DNA of 40,833 bases from an uncultured Lachnospiraceae bacterium. Its GTDB lineage: Bacteria > Bacillota > Clostridia > Lachnospirales > Lachnospiraceae. A model generated the notes under the pieces. The model did no database searches, was not told the origin of the DNA, and worked only from the letters and a program-made list of their open reading frames with translations. Shown piece by piece: positions 1-7,944 of the stretch (position 1 is its first letter; the number at the start of each line of letters is the position of its first letter). The translations under genes and the position numbers were made by a program. The DNA lies in NCBI GenBank assembly GCA_910577045.1, contig CAJTLB010000024.1, positions 1 to 40,833 of the forward strand, given 5' to 3'.

Positions 1-28
1 TACTCATAAACTTATTTTAGATATTTCG

Positions 29-45
29 CTTGTCTACTTGACAAG
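29..45. repeat. Small perfect dyad at left edge
   Basis: CTTGTC, five bases, then GACAAG form a perfect 6-bp inverted repeat. Just to the right, GGGG and CCC(G)CC flank an A-rich loop and are followed by six T (about 69-75), which could be a weak terminator for a gene entering from the left. The upstream gene is outside the window, so an operator reading cannot be excluded. Confidence 0.3.
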
Positions 46-122
46 GGGCTGATCACACAAAACCCGCCTTTTTTCTTACCAGTTTATACAAGCATATATA
101 CCTTGTCAATTATTTTTATCTA

Positions 123-151
123 TTGTTTTTTAGGATACTTTGTGCTATTAT
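123..151 (+). promoter_or_regulatory. Sigma-A promoter for the ArsR gene
   Basis: TTGTTT at 123-128, a 17-bp spacer and TATTAT at 146-151, with a TG one base upstream of the -10 (extended -10). It lies about 50 bp before the ArsR start and reads toward it. The match is by eye. Confidence 0.55.
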
Positions 152-198
152 ACAATTTGGCAAAACGAAACACCCAATAGAAAGGAGGCTGCTATCCT

Positions 199-561
199 AT
201 GCCTAATATTCAATTACCCCATAAGCATGGGCAAATGATAGAAAAACAAATCGACCATATCCCTGAAAACTCTTATTTTCAAGCTGCATCTGACATTTTT
301 AAATTATTAAGCGACAATAACAGGTTACAAATCTTCTGGTTATTATGCCATTGTGAGGAATGTGTAATTAATATATCCGCCATAATGGAAATGAGCAGCC
401 CTGCCGTATCCCACCATTTAAAAACATTAAAAGCCGGGAAACTGATTACCAGCCGAAGAGACGGAAAAGAAGTCTACTACAAGGCTGCTGATACAAATCA
501 GTCCCGGCTTTTACACCATATAATTGAAGAACTAGTTGAGATAACCTGCCCTATTCCATAA
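199..561 (+). CDS. ArsR/SmtB-family winged-helix regulator
   Basis: Small dimeric DNA-binding repressor of the ArsR type, 120 residues, the usual family length. The conserved core starts with FKLLSDNNRLQIFWLL (about 34-49) and the recognition helix is SSPAVSHHLKTL (66-77), followed by the beta-wing with DGKEVYY. C50, C52 and C55 sit where metal-sensing members carry their ELCVCDL cysteines, and His106/His107 with acidic residues lie in the last helix, so metal or thiol sensing is possible; this is inferred from position only. GGAGG precedes the ATG by about 10 nt. AraC and MATE genes follow on the same strand, so it probably heads that group, although no downstream operator was identified. 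Confidence 0.85.
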   Translation: MPNIQLPHKHGQMIEKQIDHIPENSYFQAASDIFKLLSDNNRLQIFWLLCHCEECVINISAIMEMSSPAVSHHLKTLKAGKLITSRRDGKEVYYKAADTNQSRLLHHIIEELVEITCPIP

Positions 562-614
562 AATATCCAAATTATAAATAGAACCTATGGAAAACCATAG
601 CAATAAGGAGAAAT

Positions 615-1613
615 ATGATAAAAGAAGATTGTATTACTGAATTAACCCATATATTAAATCAAATTCCTTATGGAAAATTACAGCTAGAAAAACACTCTTC
701 CCATTCATCAAAAACCTTTTTTATTGATTATTCTCAAAAGCAAGTAGATGGAAAGGGAAAAATAGATATTTTCCCATTATTTCCTGGCATTGAGCTTGCC
801 TTCTATTATCTCCTTGCAGAAAAACAATGTGACTGCCACAGTGCTGCCAGCCATATTCTAGAATTAAATTACTGCCGTGCTGGAAGGATTGGCTGGAATA
901 TGAAAGAGGGAATGTCCGTTTACCTTGGTGCAGGGGATCTATCTATCCATACCATGGACTGCTGTGCCAGCTCTATTATTTCTTATCCACTTGGTTATTT
1001 TAGTGGGATCACTATTTATATTGATTTGGATATCTTCACTATAAATATCCCTGATCTTTTAAAAGAAGCTGGCATTAACGGGCAAACGCTCCGTACACAA
1101 TTTTGTTCTAGCCATAAGCCGTTTACCATACCTTTATGCAGAGAAACCGACAATATTTTTTCCAGTTTCTACAATCTGCCAGAGCCTATTAAAATTCCCT
1201 TTTACAAACTAAAAACCCAAGAATTATTACTTTTCCTTTCTATGCAGGCTAACAACAGGCAAAGTAAACCGTCTATTTCTTGCCAAACAGATTTAATAAA
1301 AGAAATCCACACTTTCCTTACCAAGCATCTAGATCAGCGGTTTACGATTGAGGATTTATCTAAGCAATACCATATTAATACTTCCTCTTTAAAAGCAGAT
1401 TTTAAAACTGTTTATGGAAAACCTATTGCTGCTTATATGAAAGAATACCGAATCCGGCAATCCATAAAATTACTTTTAGAAACAAATCACAGTATTGCTT
1501 CTATTGCTTCACAAGTCGGATATGAAAGCCAAAGCAAATTTTCTAGGGCATTTAAAGAATTTACACAAATCCTTCCAACAGAATACCGCAATAACCATAT
1601 TTCTACAAAATAA
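615..1613 (+). CDS. AraC-family transcriptional regulator
   Basis: 332-residue regulator with an N-terminal ligand-sensing region (about 1-215, fairly rich in Cys and Tyr) and a C-terminal AraC double helix-turn-helix (about 230-328). The second HTH shows the family signature: SIASIASQVGY, then QSKFSRAFKEF and a final P-x-EYR. AAGGAG precedes the ATG by 5 nt. It starts 53 nt after the ArsR stop and ends about 120 nt before the MATE start, on the same strand. AraC regulators next to MATE exporters are common in Clostridia, so control of the exporter is the natural inference. The inducer cannot be read from sequence. Confidence 0.85.
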   Translation: MIKEDCITELTHILNQIPYGKLQLEKHSSHSSKTFFIDYSQKQVDGKGKIDIFPLFPGIELAFYYLLAEKQCDCHSAASHILELNYCRAGRIGWNMKEGMSVYLGAGDLSIHTMDCCASSIISYPLGYFSGITIYIDLDIFTINIPDLLKEAGINGQTLRTQFCSSHKPFTIPLCRETDNIFSSFYNLPEPIKIPFYKLKTQELLLFLSMQANNRQSKPSISCQTDLIKEIHTFLTKHLDQRFTIEDLSKQYHINTSSLKADFKTVYGKPIAAYMKEYRIRQSIKLLLETNHSIASIASQVGYESQSKFSRAFKEFTQILPTEYRNNHISTK

Positions 1614-1634
1614 CATAAAACTCTCTCATAAAGT

Positions 1635-1720
1635 TAGACAATAAAAGAAAAAATGATAAGATACCTAGTTTGTGTCTGCGCTGCAACCACAAACTTAAAA
1701 TGCTTAAAAAGCAGCGCAGA
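1635..1720 (+). promoter_or_regulatory. Possible promoter plus structured leader of the MATE gene
   Basis: TAGACA (1635-1640), a 16-bp spacer and TAAGAT (1657-1662) make a plausible promoter. Directly after it lie two perfect inverted repeats in overlapping order: AGTTTGTG (1667-1674) with CACAAACT (1688-1695), and TCTGCGCTGC (1675-1684) with GCAGCGCAGA (1711-1720). The right arm of the first is inside the loop of the second, so they are either mutually exclusive or pseudoknotted. The second stem ends 4 nt before the SD (GAGGA) of the MATE gene, which suggests control of translation or an operator. Confidence 0.55.
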
Positions 1721-1733
1721 AATGAGGAAATTT

Positions 1734-3065
1734 ATGAATAAAGATTTAACGCAGGGAAACCCGCAAAAAGTATTATGGGCATTTTGCCTTCCTATGTTTG
1801 GCAGCATTGTATTCCAACAACTCTATAACATTGCTGATTCCTTAGTTGCTGGTAAATTTATTGGTGAAAACGCCCTTGCTGCCGTAGGTAATAGTTATAA
1901 TATTACGCTTATTTTTATTGCATTTGCATTTGGATGCAACATTGGTTGCTCGGTTATTGTATCACAACTATTTGGCGCAAAAGATTATTGTACCATGAAA
2001 ACTTCTATTTATACTACATTAATTGCCAGTGGCATTTTATGTATTTTTCTTATGATAATTGGCTTACTTTCCTGTAATAGCCTGTTACGTTTTATGAAAA
2101 CTCAACCAGAAATTATGGAAGCTTCTGCCTTATACCTAATCATTTATATCTGGGGGCTTCCATTTTTACTTTTTTATAATATTGCAACGGGTATTTTTTC
2201 TGCGCTAGGGGACTCCAAAACTCCTTTTATTTTCCTTGCCTTTTCTTCAACAGCTAATATATTAGTTGATATTTTATTTGTTAAAGTATTTTCTATGGGA
2301 ATTGCAGGCGTTGCATGGGCAACCTTTATCTGCCAAGGCATTAGTTGTATTTGCTCCCTTGTTTTAATATTAAAACGGCTATCAAAAATTGAGGCAAAAG
2401 GGCATATTGCTATTTTCTCTTGGCAATTATTAAAAAAACTTTCTGTTATCGCTATCCCTAGTATTTTACAACAATCCTTTATATCCATCGGGAATATCAT
2501 TATACAAGGTTGTATTAATGACTTTGGCGTAAGTGTCGCTGCAGGATATTCTGCTGCGGTAAAGCTTAATAACCTAGTTATCACTTCCTTTACTACAATT
2601 GGAAATGGTATTTCTAACTTTGCAGCACAAAATCTTGGCGCAAAAAAATATACCCGCATTAAAGCTGGTGCTTATGCAGGCTTAAAATTAGTGTGGTGCT
2701 TATGTGTGCCATTCTGCATTATTTATATTGCCTTTGGGAAATACCTATTGTTATTATTTATGGATCGCAATTCTATAGAAGCACTTACTACTGGGCAACA
2801 ATTTTTATGGATTCTTTCTCCCTTTTATTTGGTAATATCTGCTAAGTTAGTAGCCGATGGCGTCCTACGTGGCACAAGTGCCATGCGCCAATTTATGATA
2901 GCTACATTTACAGACTTAATCCTACGTGTTATATTGGCCTTTATATTATCCAATATAACCCATTCTTCCACTGGAATCTGGGCTGCATGGCCGATTGGTT
3001 GGTCTATTGCAACAGTACTGTCCATTTTCTTTTATACAAAACAATATAAAAAATTGATAAGTTAA
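1734..3065 (+). CDS. MATE-family multidrug exporter
   Basis: Twelve-TM inner-membrane antiporter of the MATE (DinF/NorM-like) group that exports drugs or metabolites using a Na+ or H+ gradient. From this start it has 443 residues, normal for the family. The N-terminus has the usual pattern: NPQKVLWAFCLPMFGSIVFQQLYNI, here split as NPQKVLWAF and QQLYNIADS, then VAGKFIG and ALAAVGN. The open frame continues 27 codons upstream to 1653, but those codons lie in the structured leader and have no SD; ATG at 1734 has GAGGA 6 nt upstream and begins with the typical MNKDLTQGN. It follows the ArsR and AraC genes and is probably controlled by one or both. Substrate unknown. Confidence 0.9.
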   Translation: MNKDLTQGNPQKVLWAFCLPMFGSIVFQQLYNIADSLVAGKFIGENALAAVGNSYNITLIFIAFAFGCNIGCSVIVSQLFGAKDYCTMKTSIYTTLIASGILCIFLMIIGLLSCNSLLRFMKTQPEIMEASALYLIIYIWGLPFLLFYNIATGIFSALGDSKTPFIFLAFSSTANILVDILFVKVFSMGIAGVAWATFICQGISCICSLVLILKRLSKIEAKGHIAIFSWQLLKKLSVIAIPSILQQSFISIGNIIIQGCINDFGVSVAAGYSAAVKLNNLVITSFTTIGNGISNFAAQNLGAKKYTRIKAGAYAGLKLVWCLCVPFCIIYIAFGKYLLLLFMDRNSIEALTTGQQFLWILSPFYLVISAKLVADGVLRGTSAMRQFMIATFTDLILRVILAFILSNITHSSTGIWAAWPIGWSIATVLSIFFYTKQYKKLIS

Positions 3066-3081
3066 ATATAAAATAAATAAC

Positions 3082-3115
3082 CCAACTAGAAAAAATTTTC
3101 CCTTTTTCTGGTTGG
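3082..3115 (+). terminator. Hairpin after the MATE gene
   Basis: A 13-bp stem, CCAACTAGAAAAA with TTTTTCTGGTTGG (one G-U pair), around an 8-nt loop, 17 nt past the MATE stop. No clear U tract follows, so its terminator role is inferred from stability and position. Confidence 0.45.
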
Positions 3116-3160
3116 CGTTGCTAAAAACCGGCTTACAAAATAATTTATCAAAATATACAA

Positions 3161-3194
3161 AACGATGAGTTGTCCTTACAGACAATTCATCGTT
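3161..3194 (-). terminator. Rho-independent terminator of the MBL hydrolase gene
   Basis: A 14-bp stem (3161-3174 with 3181-3194, one G-U pair) around a 6-nt loop. On the minus strand it is followed by TTTTGTATATTTT. It lies between the convergent MATE and hydrolase genes and may work in both directions. Confidence 0.65.
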
Positions 3195-3217
3195 AAATCG
3201 GAATTTATTATTCTATA

Positions 3218-3940
3218 TTATTTTAATTTATAAAGTTTAATCTTTGAAATTTCTTTTATTGATTTACTTATGTCACTCTTTGGAAATGGCTTACCATGCG
3301 CAGGATAAATCCAATCAACATCTTCTGCAAACAAAATACCCAAAGATTTTTCAAACTGAACTTTATTCTCTATCCATATCGTCAATCTTTTCATACTTGG
3401 AAAACCATTCATTGAAGCATCACCACAAAAAATGATATTATCCACTCTAAGCGAAATTGAATCAGAAGTATGACCAGGCGTATACAAGATTTTTCCATGT
3501 AACAATTCTTCTAATACAGTCTTGTTTCCTTCTGTAATTTCTATAAACCTATCATTATATTTATCTTCAATTATAGGAAACAAGTGCCCCGCTTTACCAA
3601 ACACTCCCATACATTTGCAAAATGCCCATGCTAACAATGTACTGCATCCTCCCTTAAAAGAGTTCTGCCCTCTTTTCAAGGTTGTCATGGCTTTATCGCT
3701 CATAACCACTTTGACATTTTTGTTTCTACCCAATAATTCATTTAAAAAACCTGCATGATCATCATGCGCATGTGTTAAAAATACGTACCTGATATCTGAT
3801 AATCTTATCTTCTTCTTATTCAACTTTTTCTCTACCTCTCTAAGACTATGTTCATATCCTGTATCTATCATAACGTAACCATTTGGACTTGCATACACAT
3901 AGGTATTCATTATTCTGTTTCCAACATTACAAATCTCCAC
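3218..3940 (-). CDS. Metallo-beta-lactamase-fold hydrolase
   Basis: 240-residue soluble MBL-fold enzyme, probably binuclear zinc. The metal site is visible: HAHDDH near residues 57-62, the third histidine in TPGHTSDS, the bridging aspartate in CGDAS and the last histidine in PAHGKPF. The first strands fit the fold (an IDTGYE motif). The substrate is unknown; relatives include glyoxalase II-like thioesterases, lactonases and arylsulfatase-like proteins. The start is GTG with AAGGA 8 nt upstream. It lies downstream of the Nudix gene and the broken DUF6064-like gene on the same strand and ends at a good terminator, so the three were probably one transcript. Confidence 0.8.
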   Translation of the reverse strand: MEICNVGNRIMNTYVYASPNGYVMIDTGYEHSLREVEKKLNKKKIRLSDIRYVFLTHAHDDHAGFLNELLGRNKNVKVVMSDKAMTTLKRGQNSFKGGCSTLLAWAFCKCMGVFGKAGHLFPIIEDKYNDRFIEITEGNKTVLEELLHGKILYTPGHTSDSISLRVDNIIFCGDASMNGFPSMKRLTIWIENKVQFEKSLGILFAEDVDWIYPAHGKPFPKSDISKSIKEISKIKLYKLK

Positions 3941-3989
3941 ATGATTTTCCTTCTTTCAATTAAAATAGCATATCCTAAGTTACTTTCAT

Positions 3990-4546
3990 CTATTTCAATA
4001 ATCGAATTTCTTTTGTTAAAAGATATAATCCATATATTCCGCATACGAAAAGAATAATATCTTCATAAGCGGCAAAAATTACTGATTTTATTCCTGTCAA
4101 TCCCCATATCGCCAATAATAAAAGCAACAACTTACTTTTTCTTTTATATCCTGCATACACAGCTATGCTCAAACTAACAATAGGACAGGGCATAATATGT
4201 GTAACCATCTGTGAAAACTGGTTCCCCAGCACTAATGATATCAACGGATATAAACAATATAACAAAAGCAATATAATTTGAAATACATTAGGTCTTTGAA
4301 GTATATCATTTTTATTGTGCAAGCCTTCATATAAAAACAGAAAACCACAAATCAAATACAATGAAAAGGCAAAATATTTCTGAATCGGTTGAGTCCCATA
4401 GTATCCAAAAATATAACACCTATAAATAAATTTGTTATTCCCAACATCAATTTCGCTAAACACGCTACCTTGTTGGTATATGGCAGCGACAATGCAATAA
4501 CAATTAAAATAAGCAGTATTACTTGAATAATATAACTCTCTAACAA
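3990..4546 (-). pseudogene. Frameshifted DUF6064-like membrane protein
   Basis: Hydrophobic multi-TM gene split over two frames. The first part (TM segment VILLILIVIALSLPYTN, then FIGVIF) is in the frame that stays open to 4352; the rest (QPIQKYFAFSLYLICG, EGL, MPCPIV, then WGLTGIKSVIFAAYED) is in another frame ending at 3990. The frames join at a run of five A on the plus strand (4407-4411): one more base would give a continuous VIFFGYYGTQPIQ. The MPCP and YED features suit DUF6064, a family of unknown function. No convincing start is seen; TTG at 4546 is used as a boundary, while ATG at 4597 would overlap the Nudix gene. It could be true decay or a homopolymer sequencing error. Confidence 0.6.
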
Positions 4547-4559
4547 ACAGGAAGTTATA

Positions 4560-5051
4560 CTATACCTCCCCCAACAAGTAAGAATCTGGTACAGCATAAA
4601 GTGAATATGGTGCGTGTTTTTGATTTCCTTTATAATTCGTAGGCTGTAAACCACAGAATTTTGAAACAGCACTTCCAATCAATTTTTTAGTCAGTTCTGG
4701 TACATCATCCCTTGTTAATACCTGATCAACATCGATCCACAATACCTCACTATTCTCATTATTATCTGATATCGCTTTTCCTGAAACGTATTCTGCTGCA
4801 AATATAATATACCAATCGTGCATATTAAACCTAATACCAATAACTTCCTTTGGTTCAACTAATATATTTGTTTCTTCCATAAATTCACGTTTCAAAGCAT
4901 CTTGAGGCGTTTCACCAAAATTTATGTAACCTCCCGGAATAATTAACATCCCTTTACCATTTCCATATGTATGGCGGGCAAGCAACACCCTATTATCCTT
5001 AATGACAACACCCGCAACACTTTGTCCCCAGTTTGTATTTTCATTATTCAT
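4560..5051 (-). CDS. Nudix hydrolase
   Basis: 163-residue Nudix-fold pyrophosphohydrolase acting on a nucleoside diphosphate linked to an unknown moiety. The Nudix box is complete: G-x5-E-x7-REFMEETNI at about 41-63, with the glycine after EE replaced by Asn. IPGG precedes the box, as usual. RHTYGNGKG and NNENSEVLW are shared with the second Nudix protein at 29861-30316, so the two are paralogues. GGAGG lies 6 nt before the ATG. It heads a minus-strand group with the DUF6064-like gene and the MBL hydrolase and has a promoter with a perfect dyad upstream. Substrate not predictable. Confidence 0.85.
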   Translation of the reverse strand: MNNENTNWGQSVAGVVIKDNRVLLARHTYGNGKGMLIIPGGYINFGETPQDALKREFMEETNILVEPKEVIGIRFNMHDWYIIFAAEYVSGKAISDNNENSEVLWIDVDQVLTRDDVPELTKKLIGSAVSKFCGLQPTNYKGNQKHAPYSLYAVPDSYLLGEV

Positions 5052-5088
5052 AACAATCCTCCTTCTTAAAACCCCATTTATTATTCGA

Positions 5089-5116
5089 ATTCTATATTGA
5101 CTTTACACCAAGTCAA
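5089..5116 (-). promoter_or_regulatory. Promoter with palindromic operator for the Nudix gene
   Basis: On the minus strand: TTGACT (5116-5111), a 16-bp spacer and TAGAAT (5094-5089). The -35 is part of a perfect dyad, TTGACTT-N6-AAGTCAA (5097-5116), filling most of the spacer, as expected for a repressor or MerR-type activator site. No cognate regulator is adjacent. Confidence 0.45.
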
Positions 5117-5640
5117 GCTGGCTTTGTGAAACTGCTGGCATTTTCAGGTTCAACACTCTTCTTACAAGAGCAGAAAATTATTTAAGAGCCATAAGCATAA
5201 AACATGGTACCTATTATTCCTCTTCTTTTCATGGAAGTAAGAAATGGTTTATCTTGTAACACATTTATCACTCTTTCTCTAAATTAAAAAATAACCCTTG
5301 CACAATATTAACAAATCCCCTGTTTCTTTTAAAACATGTGCTTTTCTATACTACCACATTGTAGTATTATTTGCTTCCATTATCCCACTATAAACAATGA
5401 TACTTTCTACTTCTTCTTTTTCACGTCCCCTATTAAAGGAATTCCATACAATCTAACCCACATTATTGTATTTAATATACAACTTATAATTATAGCCTAC
5501 ATTGTTGCTTATGAAAAAAATTTCCATTTCTTTTTTCTTTTCCCATATAAGCCTTTCCTTTCTTTAAATAAACCTTCTTGATTTTTTTCAAAATATGATC
5601 TACTATAACATAAATAATATAAAAAGGAAGGCATACGCAT
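5117..5640. other. Gene-free AT-rich stretch
   Basis: About 520 bases without a supportable gene. An 81-codon frame on the plus strand (5336-5581) is low-complexity, rich in Phe, Ile and Tyr, and has no SD, so I reject it. The left part (5117-5260) has slightly more balanced composition and may be remnant DNA, but no frame gives a recognisable family. GGAAGG at about 5625 serves the next gene. Confidence 0.4.
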
Positions 5641-6522
5641 ATGTATGAATTACACCAAATAGGAGAAAGAAGTTATTATATCGATTGCCCAGCTAAAATT
5701 GGCATTTATTTAACTAATAATACAGATGTATATTTAATTGATAGCGGAAATGATAAAGATACTGGAAAAAAAGTACGTAAAATATTAGAAGAGCATAACT
5801 GGAACCTTGTTGGTATACTCAATACCCACTCCCATGCTGACCATATTGGTGGAAACCATTATTTACAGCAACAAACTGGTTGCAAAGTATTTTCTAATAG
5901 CATAGAAGCTGCATTTATCCAATATCCTATTTTAGAGCCTTCTTTTTTATATGGTGGGTTTCCTTGTAAAGAATTACAACATAAATTTCTTCTTGCATCA
6001 GAAAGTATTGTAACGAACTTTTCAGACTGTAATTTCCCAGATAATATTGAAATTATCCCTCTTTATGGACACTTCTTCAATATGGTAGGTTTTTCTACGC
6101 CAGATAATGTTATTTATTTAGCAGACTGCCTATCTAGCAAAGAAACTCTTACTAAATACCAAATTACCTTCCTTTATGATATTGATGCCTATTTAACTAC
6201 CCTAGAAATGGTAAAATCTTTAAATGCCAAGTTATTCGTGCCTGCACATGCGCCTGTTACTGATAATATTGCCCCTCTTGCCCAATACAATATTGATAAA
6301 GTAAATGAAATTGCTTGCTATATTGTAGAATTATGTAAGGAACCCCTTTGTTTCGAACATATTTTACAAAAGCTTTTTACAAATTATAATTTAAAAATGA
6401 ATTTTGAACAATATGTCCTTGTTGGCAGTACCATCCGTTCCTATCTTACATGGTTAAAAGATAAAAGAAGGTTAGATAATTGTTTTCAAGATAATATGTT
6501 GCTTTGGAAACAAATTGGCTAG
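5641..6522 (+). CDS. Metallo-beta-lactamase-fold hydrolase
   Basis: 293-residue MBL-fold protein, distinct from the one at 3218-3940. The active-site motif THSHADH lies near residues 62-68, preceded by an LIDSGND strand; later ligands are probably the His of LYGHFFNM, the Asp of YLADC and the His of VPAHAPV. The last 80 residues form an extra helical, winged-helix-like domain, seen in many LACTB2/glyoxalase II-like members, that could bind substrate or nucleic acid. GGAAGG is 10 nt upstream. It stands alone and ends overlapping the convergent GNAT gene by 4 bp. Function beyond a zinc hydrolase is not predictable. Confidence 0.8.
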   Translation: MYELHQIGERSYYIDCPAKIGIYLTNNTDVYLIDSGNDKDTGKKVRKILEEHNWNLVGILNTHSHADHIGGNHYLQQQTGCKVFSNSIEAAFIQYPILEPSFLYGGFPCKELQHKFLLASESIVTNFSDCNFPDNIEIIPLYGHFFNMVGFSTPDNVIYLADCLSSKETLTKYQITFLYDIDAYLTTLEMVKSLNAKLFVPAHAPVTDNIAPLAQYNIDKVNEIACYIVELCKEPLCFEHILQKLFTNYNLKMNFEQYVLVGSTIRSYLTWLKDKRRLDNCFQDNMLLWKQIG

Positions 6523-6929
6523 GAAATAAGCTGTTTTGTAAAAATTATTTCTAAAGCTTCCCCCGGAAGCAATAATGCGCCTGAATCTATATAATCTAAT
6601 TTACGGTAAAAATGCTGCGCTGTTTCATTTGACAATGTTGATGTCATAACTAGCGTGTACCCGTATTGGCGCATTAATGTTTCCCAATAATATATCATAG
6701 CTCTACCATATCCTTTACACCGATACTCTTCTAATAAAAACAACATATTGATAAATGGGGTATTATCCCAAAATAAATTCCACCTTAACCAGCCAACCAG
6801 TTTTTCCTTTTCTTCTGCTATCAGGACTCTTTTTAATATTATAATCGATTCTAATTCTTCTGCTCTAATATGTTTATCATATTCTATCAATTTTTGGCTA
6901 TCTGTTTTTTCTGCAATTCTAATCTTCAT
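6519..6929 (-). CDS. GNAT N-acetyltransferase
   Basis: 136-residue acetyl-CoA-dependent acetyltransferase of the GNAT fold. The acetyl-CoA loop is EEYRCKGYGRAM (Q/R-x-x-G-x-G/A form), preceded by a beta strand containing INMLFLL. The C-terminal part ETAQHFYRKLDYIDSG is the usual helix and strand. AGGGG lies before the ATG. The ATG overlaps the stop of the truncated YjbR/MmcQ frame upstream by 11 bp, so the GNAT was the second gene of a translationally coupled pair whose first gene is now broken. Substrate unknown. Confidence 0.8.
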   Translation of the reverse strand: MKIRIAEKTDSQKLIEYDKHIRAEELESIIILKRVLIAEEKEKLVGWLRWNLFWDNTPFINMLFLLEEYRCKGYGRAMIYYWETLMRQYGYTLVMTSTLSNETAQHFYRKLDYIDSGALLLPGEALEIIFTKQLIS

Positions 6930-7119
6930 CCCCTAAGATTTCCTTTTGTTTTTTCTTACTAAGTCCCTTTAAGACCAACTGGTATGATTTATCCAATAAA
7001 TCTTTTAATAAATCATCAGGCACATTCCCATCTGGGTTAATCGAATTCCAATCTTTTTGCAGGTCTTTTTGATTTCCATATTCCCATAATGCAAGTATAG
7101 CACAAACTGCTACTTTTGG
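6919..7119 (-). pseudogene. 5'-truncated YjbR/MmcQ-family remnant
   Basis: Open frame of 66 codons without a start. It reads ...LWEYGNQKDL, QKDWNSINPDG, NVPDDLLKDLLDKSY, QLVLKGLSKK and ends GDED. The DW-x-S-I-x-x-DG, VPDD and SYxLVxxGL features are the C-terminal signature of the YjbR/MmcQ family (a CyaY-like fold that may bind DNA). The N-terminal half is absent, and the frame stops on its upstream side inside the hairpin at 7118-7162, so the break lies at that element. The stop overlaps the GNAT start. Confidence 0.6.
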
Positions 7120-7162
7120 CTACCTTAACCCACCAGCTAAAACCCATGGGCTTGTGGTAGCC
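7118..7162. repeat. Imperfect palindrome, possible IS200/IS605-type end
   Basis: Outer arms GGCTACC (7118-7124) and GGTAGCC (7156-7162) are perfect. A shifted inner stem, CCAC-AGC with GCT-GTGG, surrounds TAAAACCCATGG. The minus-strand look, AAGCCC...TTTTAGC...GTGGG, resembles subterminal hairpins of IS200/IS605 elements. There is no transposase here, so it would be a remnant or a non-autonomous copy. It sits exactly at the truncation point of the YjbR remnant. Confidence 0.4.
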
Positions 7163-7187
7163 CTATCCATTTATTCTTTCAATATCC

Positions 7188-7916
7188 CTATTTATCACAA
7201 AAAATCCGAATTGCCTCTGCTACAAATTGAGCTGTCCCTTTCCCACCAGCATTATCTATACTCGTAGTAAATTCTCCTCCTCCTGCATACATCTGCCCTA
7301 AACTAAATAGAACCTGTTTTGAACATTTATAAAAATTCTCTGTTATATACTCTTGTAATTTCTTTACTTGGTTTTGGGAATCTATACTATCTGGTCCGTT
7401 ATCTTTTAATTTTCCAAATTCTACAAATAATTCCATAAATGCTTTCATTATAACTTGCTCTTCTTCTTTTGTCCTATTTTCAGCCTTTTGTTGGGACTCC
7501 TTATATTCTTTTGTAGTTCCCCATCGTTCTTTTGCCTGTTTCGCATACTCATCAATCTTCCTTGTATCAAATACTGAAAAATCCATTGTTTTCACTCCTA
7601 TTAATTGTATTCCACGGGCAAAGGTAATTAAATTTTCTAAATGTTCTTTTTTCATTGTTAGCAATGTTATTTGCTGTTTCAATGCCTTATTCTTATCAAA
7701 ATTAGAACTAGACAACATTTGCTTAATTTCCTTTAAAGAAAACTCCAACTCTTTCCATAACAAAATCTGCTGCAGTATTTCTAAAGCTGTATCGTCATAC
7801 AGCCGATATCCAGATTCTGTATACTTTGCTGGTTTCAATAAGCCAATTTTATCATAATATTGCAGAGTCCGTATACTAACTCCTGCCAGCTTACTTACTT
7901 TATTTATTGTCATCAT
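7188..7916 (-). CDS. MerR-family regulator with TipAS-like domain
   Basis: 242-residue transcription activator. The N-terminal MerR HTH (1-75) is clear: INKVSKLAGVSIRTLQYYDK then IGLLKP and GYRLYDD. It is followed by a dimerisation coiled coil (about 75-120) and a C-terminal helical domain (about 145-242) with the TipAS arrangement, ending in QMYAGGGEF, then DNAGGKGTAQFVAEAI. TipAS domains bind thiopeptides and other drugs, so it is probably a drug-sensing autoregulator. GGAAGGGG precedes the ATG; the second ATG could equally be used. A canonical MerR-type promoter lies immediately upstream. No exporter is directly downstream on this strand, so its other targets are unknown. Confidence 0.85.
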   Translation of the reverse strand: MMTINKVSKLAGVSIRTLQYYDKIGLLKPAKYTESGYRLYDDTALEILQQILLWKELEFSLKEIKQMLSSSNFDKNKALKQQITLLTMKKEHLENLITFARGIQLIGVKTMDFSVFDTRKIDEYAKQAKERWGTTKEYKESQQKAENRTKEEEQVIMKAFMELFVEFGKLKDNGPDSIDSQNQVKKLQEYITENFYKCSKQVLFSLGQMYAGGGEFTTSIDNAGGKGTAQFVAEAIRIFCDK

Positions 7917-7944
7917 AATAACCCCTTCCTTCCGTGTAAGTATA

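Noticed and set aside
1653..1733. N-terminal extension of the MATE protein
   Set aside because: Lies in the structured leader, no SD, and the family N-terminus begins at 1734.
2174..2659. 161-codon minus-strand frame inside the MATE gene
   Set aside because: Antisense shadow of a clear 12-TM gene; no SD or recognisable domain.
5336..5581. 81-codon plus-strand frame
   Set aside because: Low-complexity Phe/Ile/Tyr composition in AT-rich DNA, no SD, no family.
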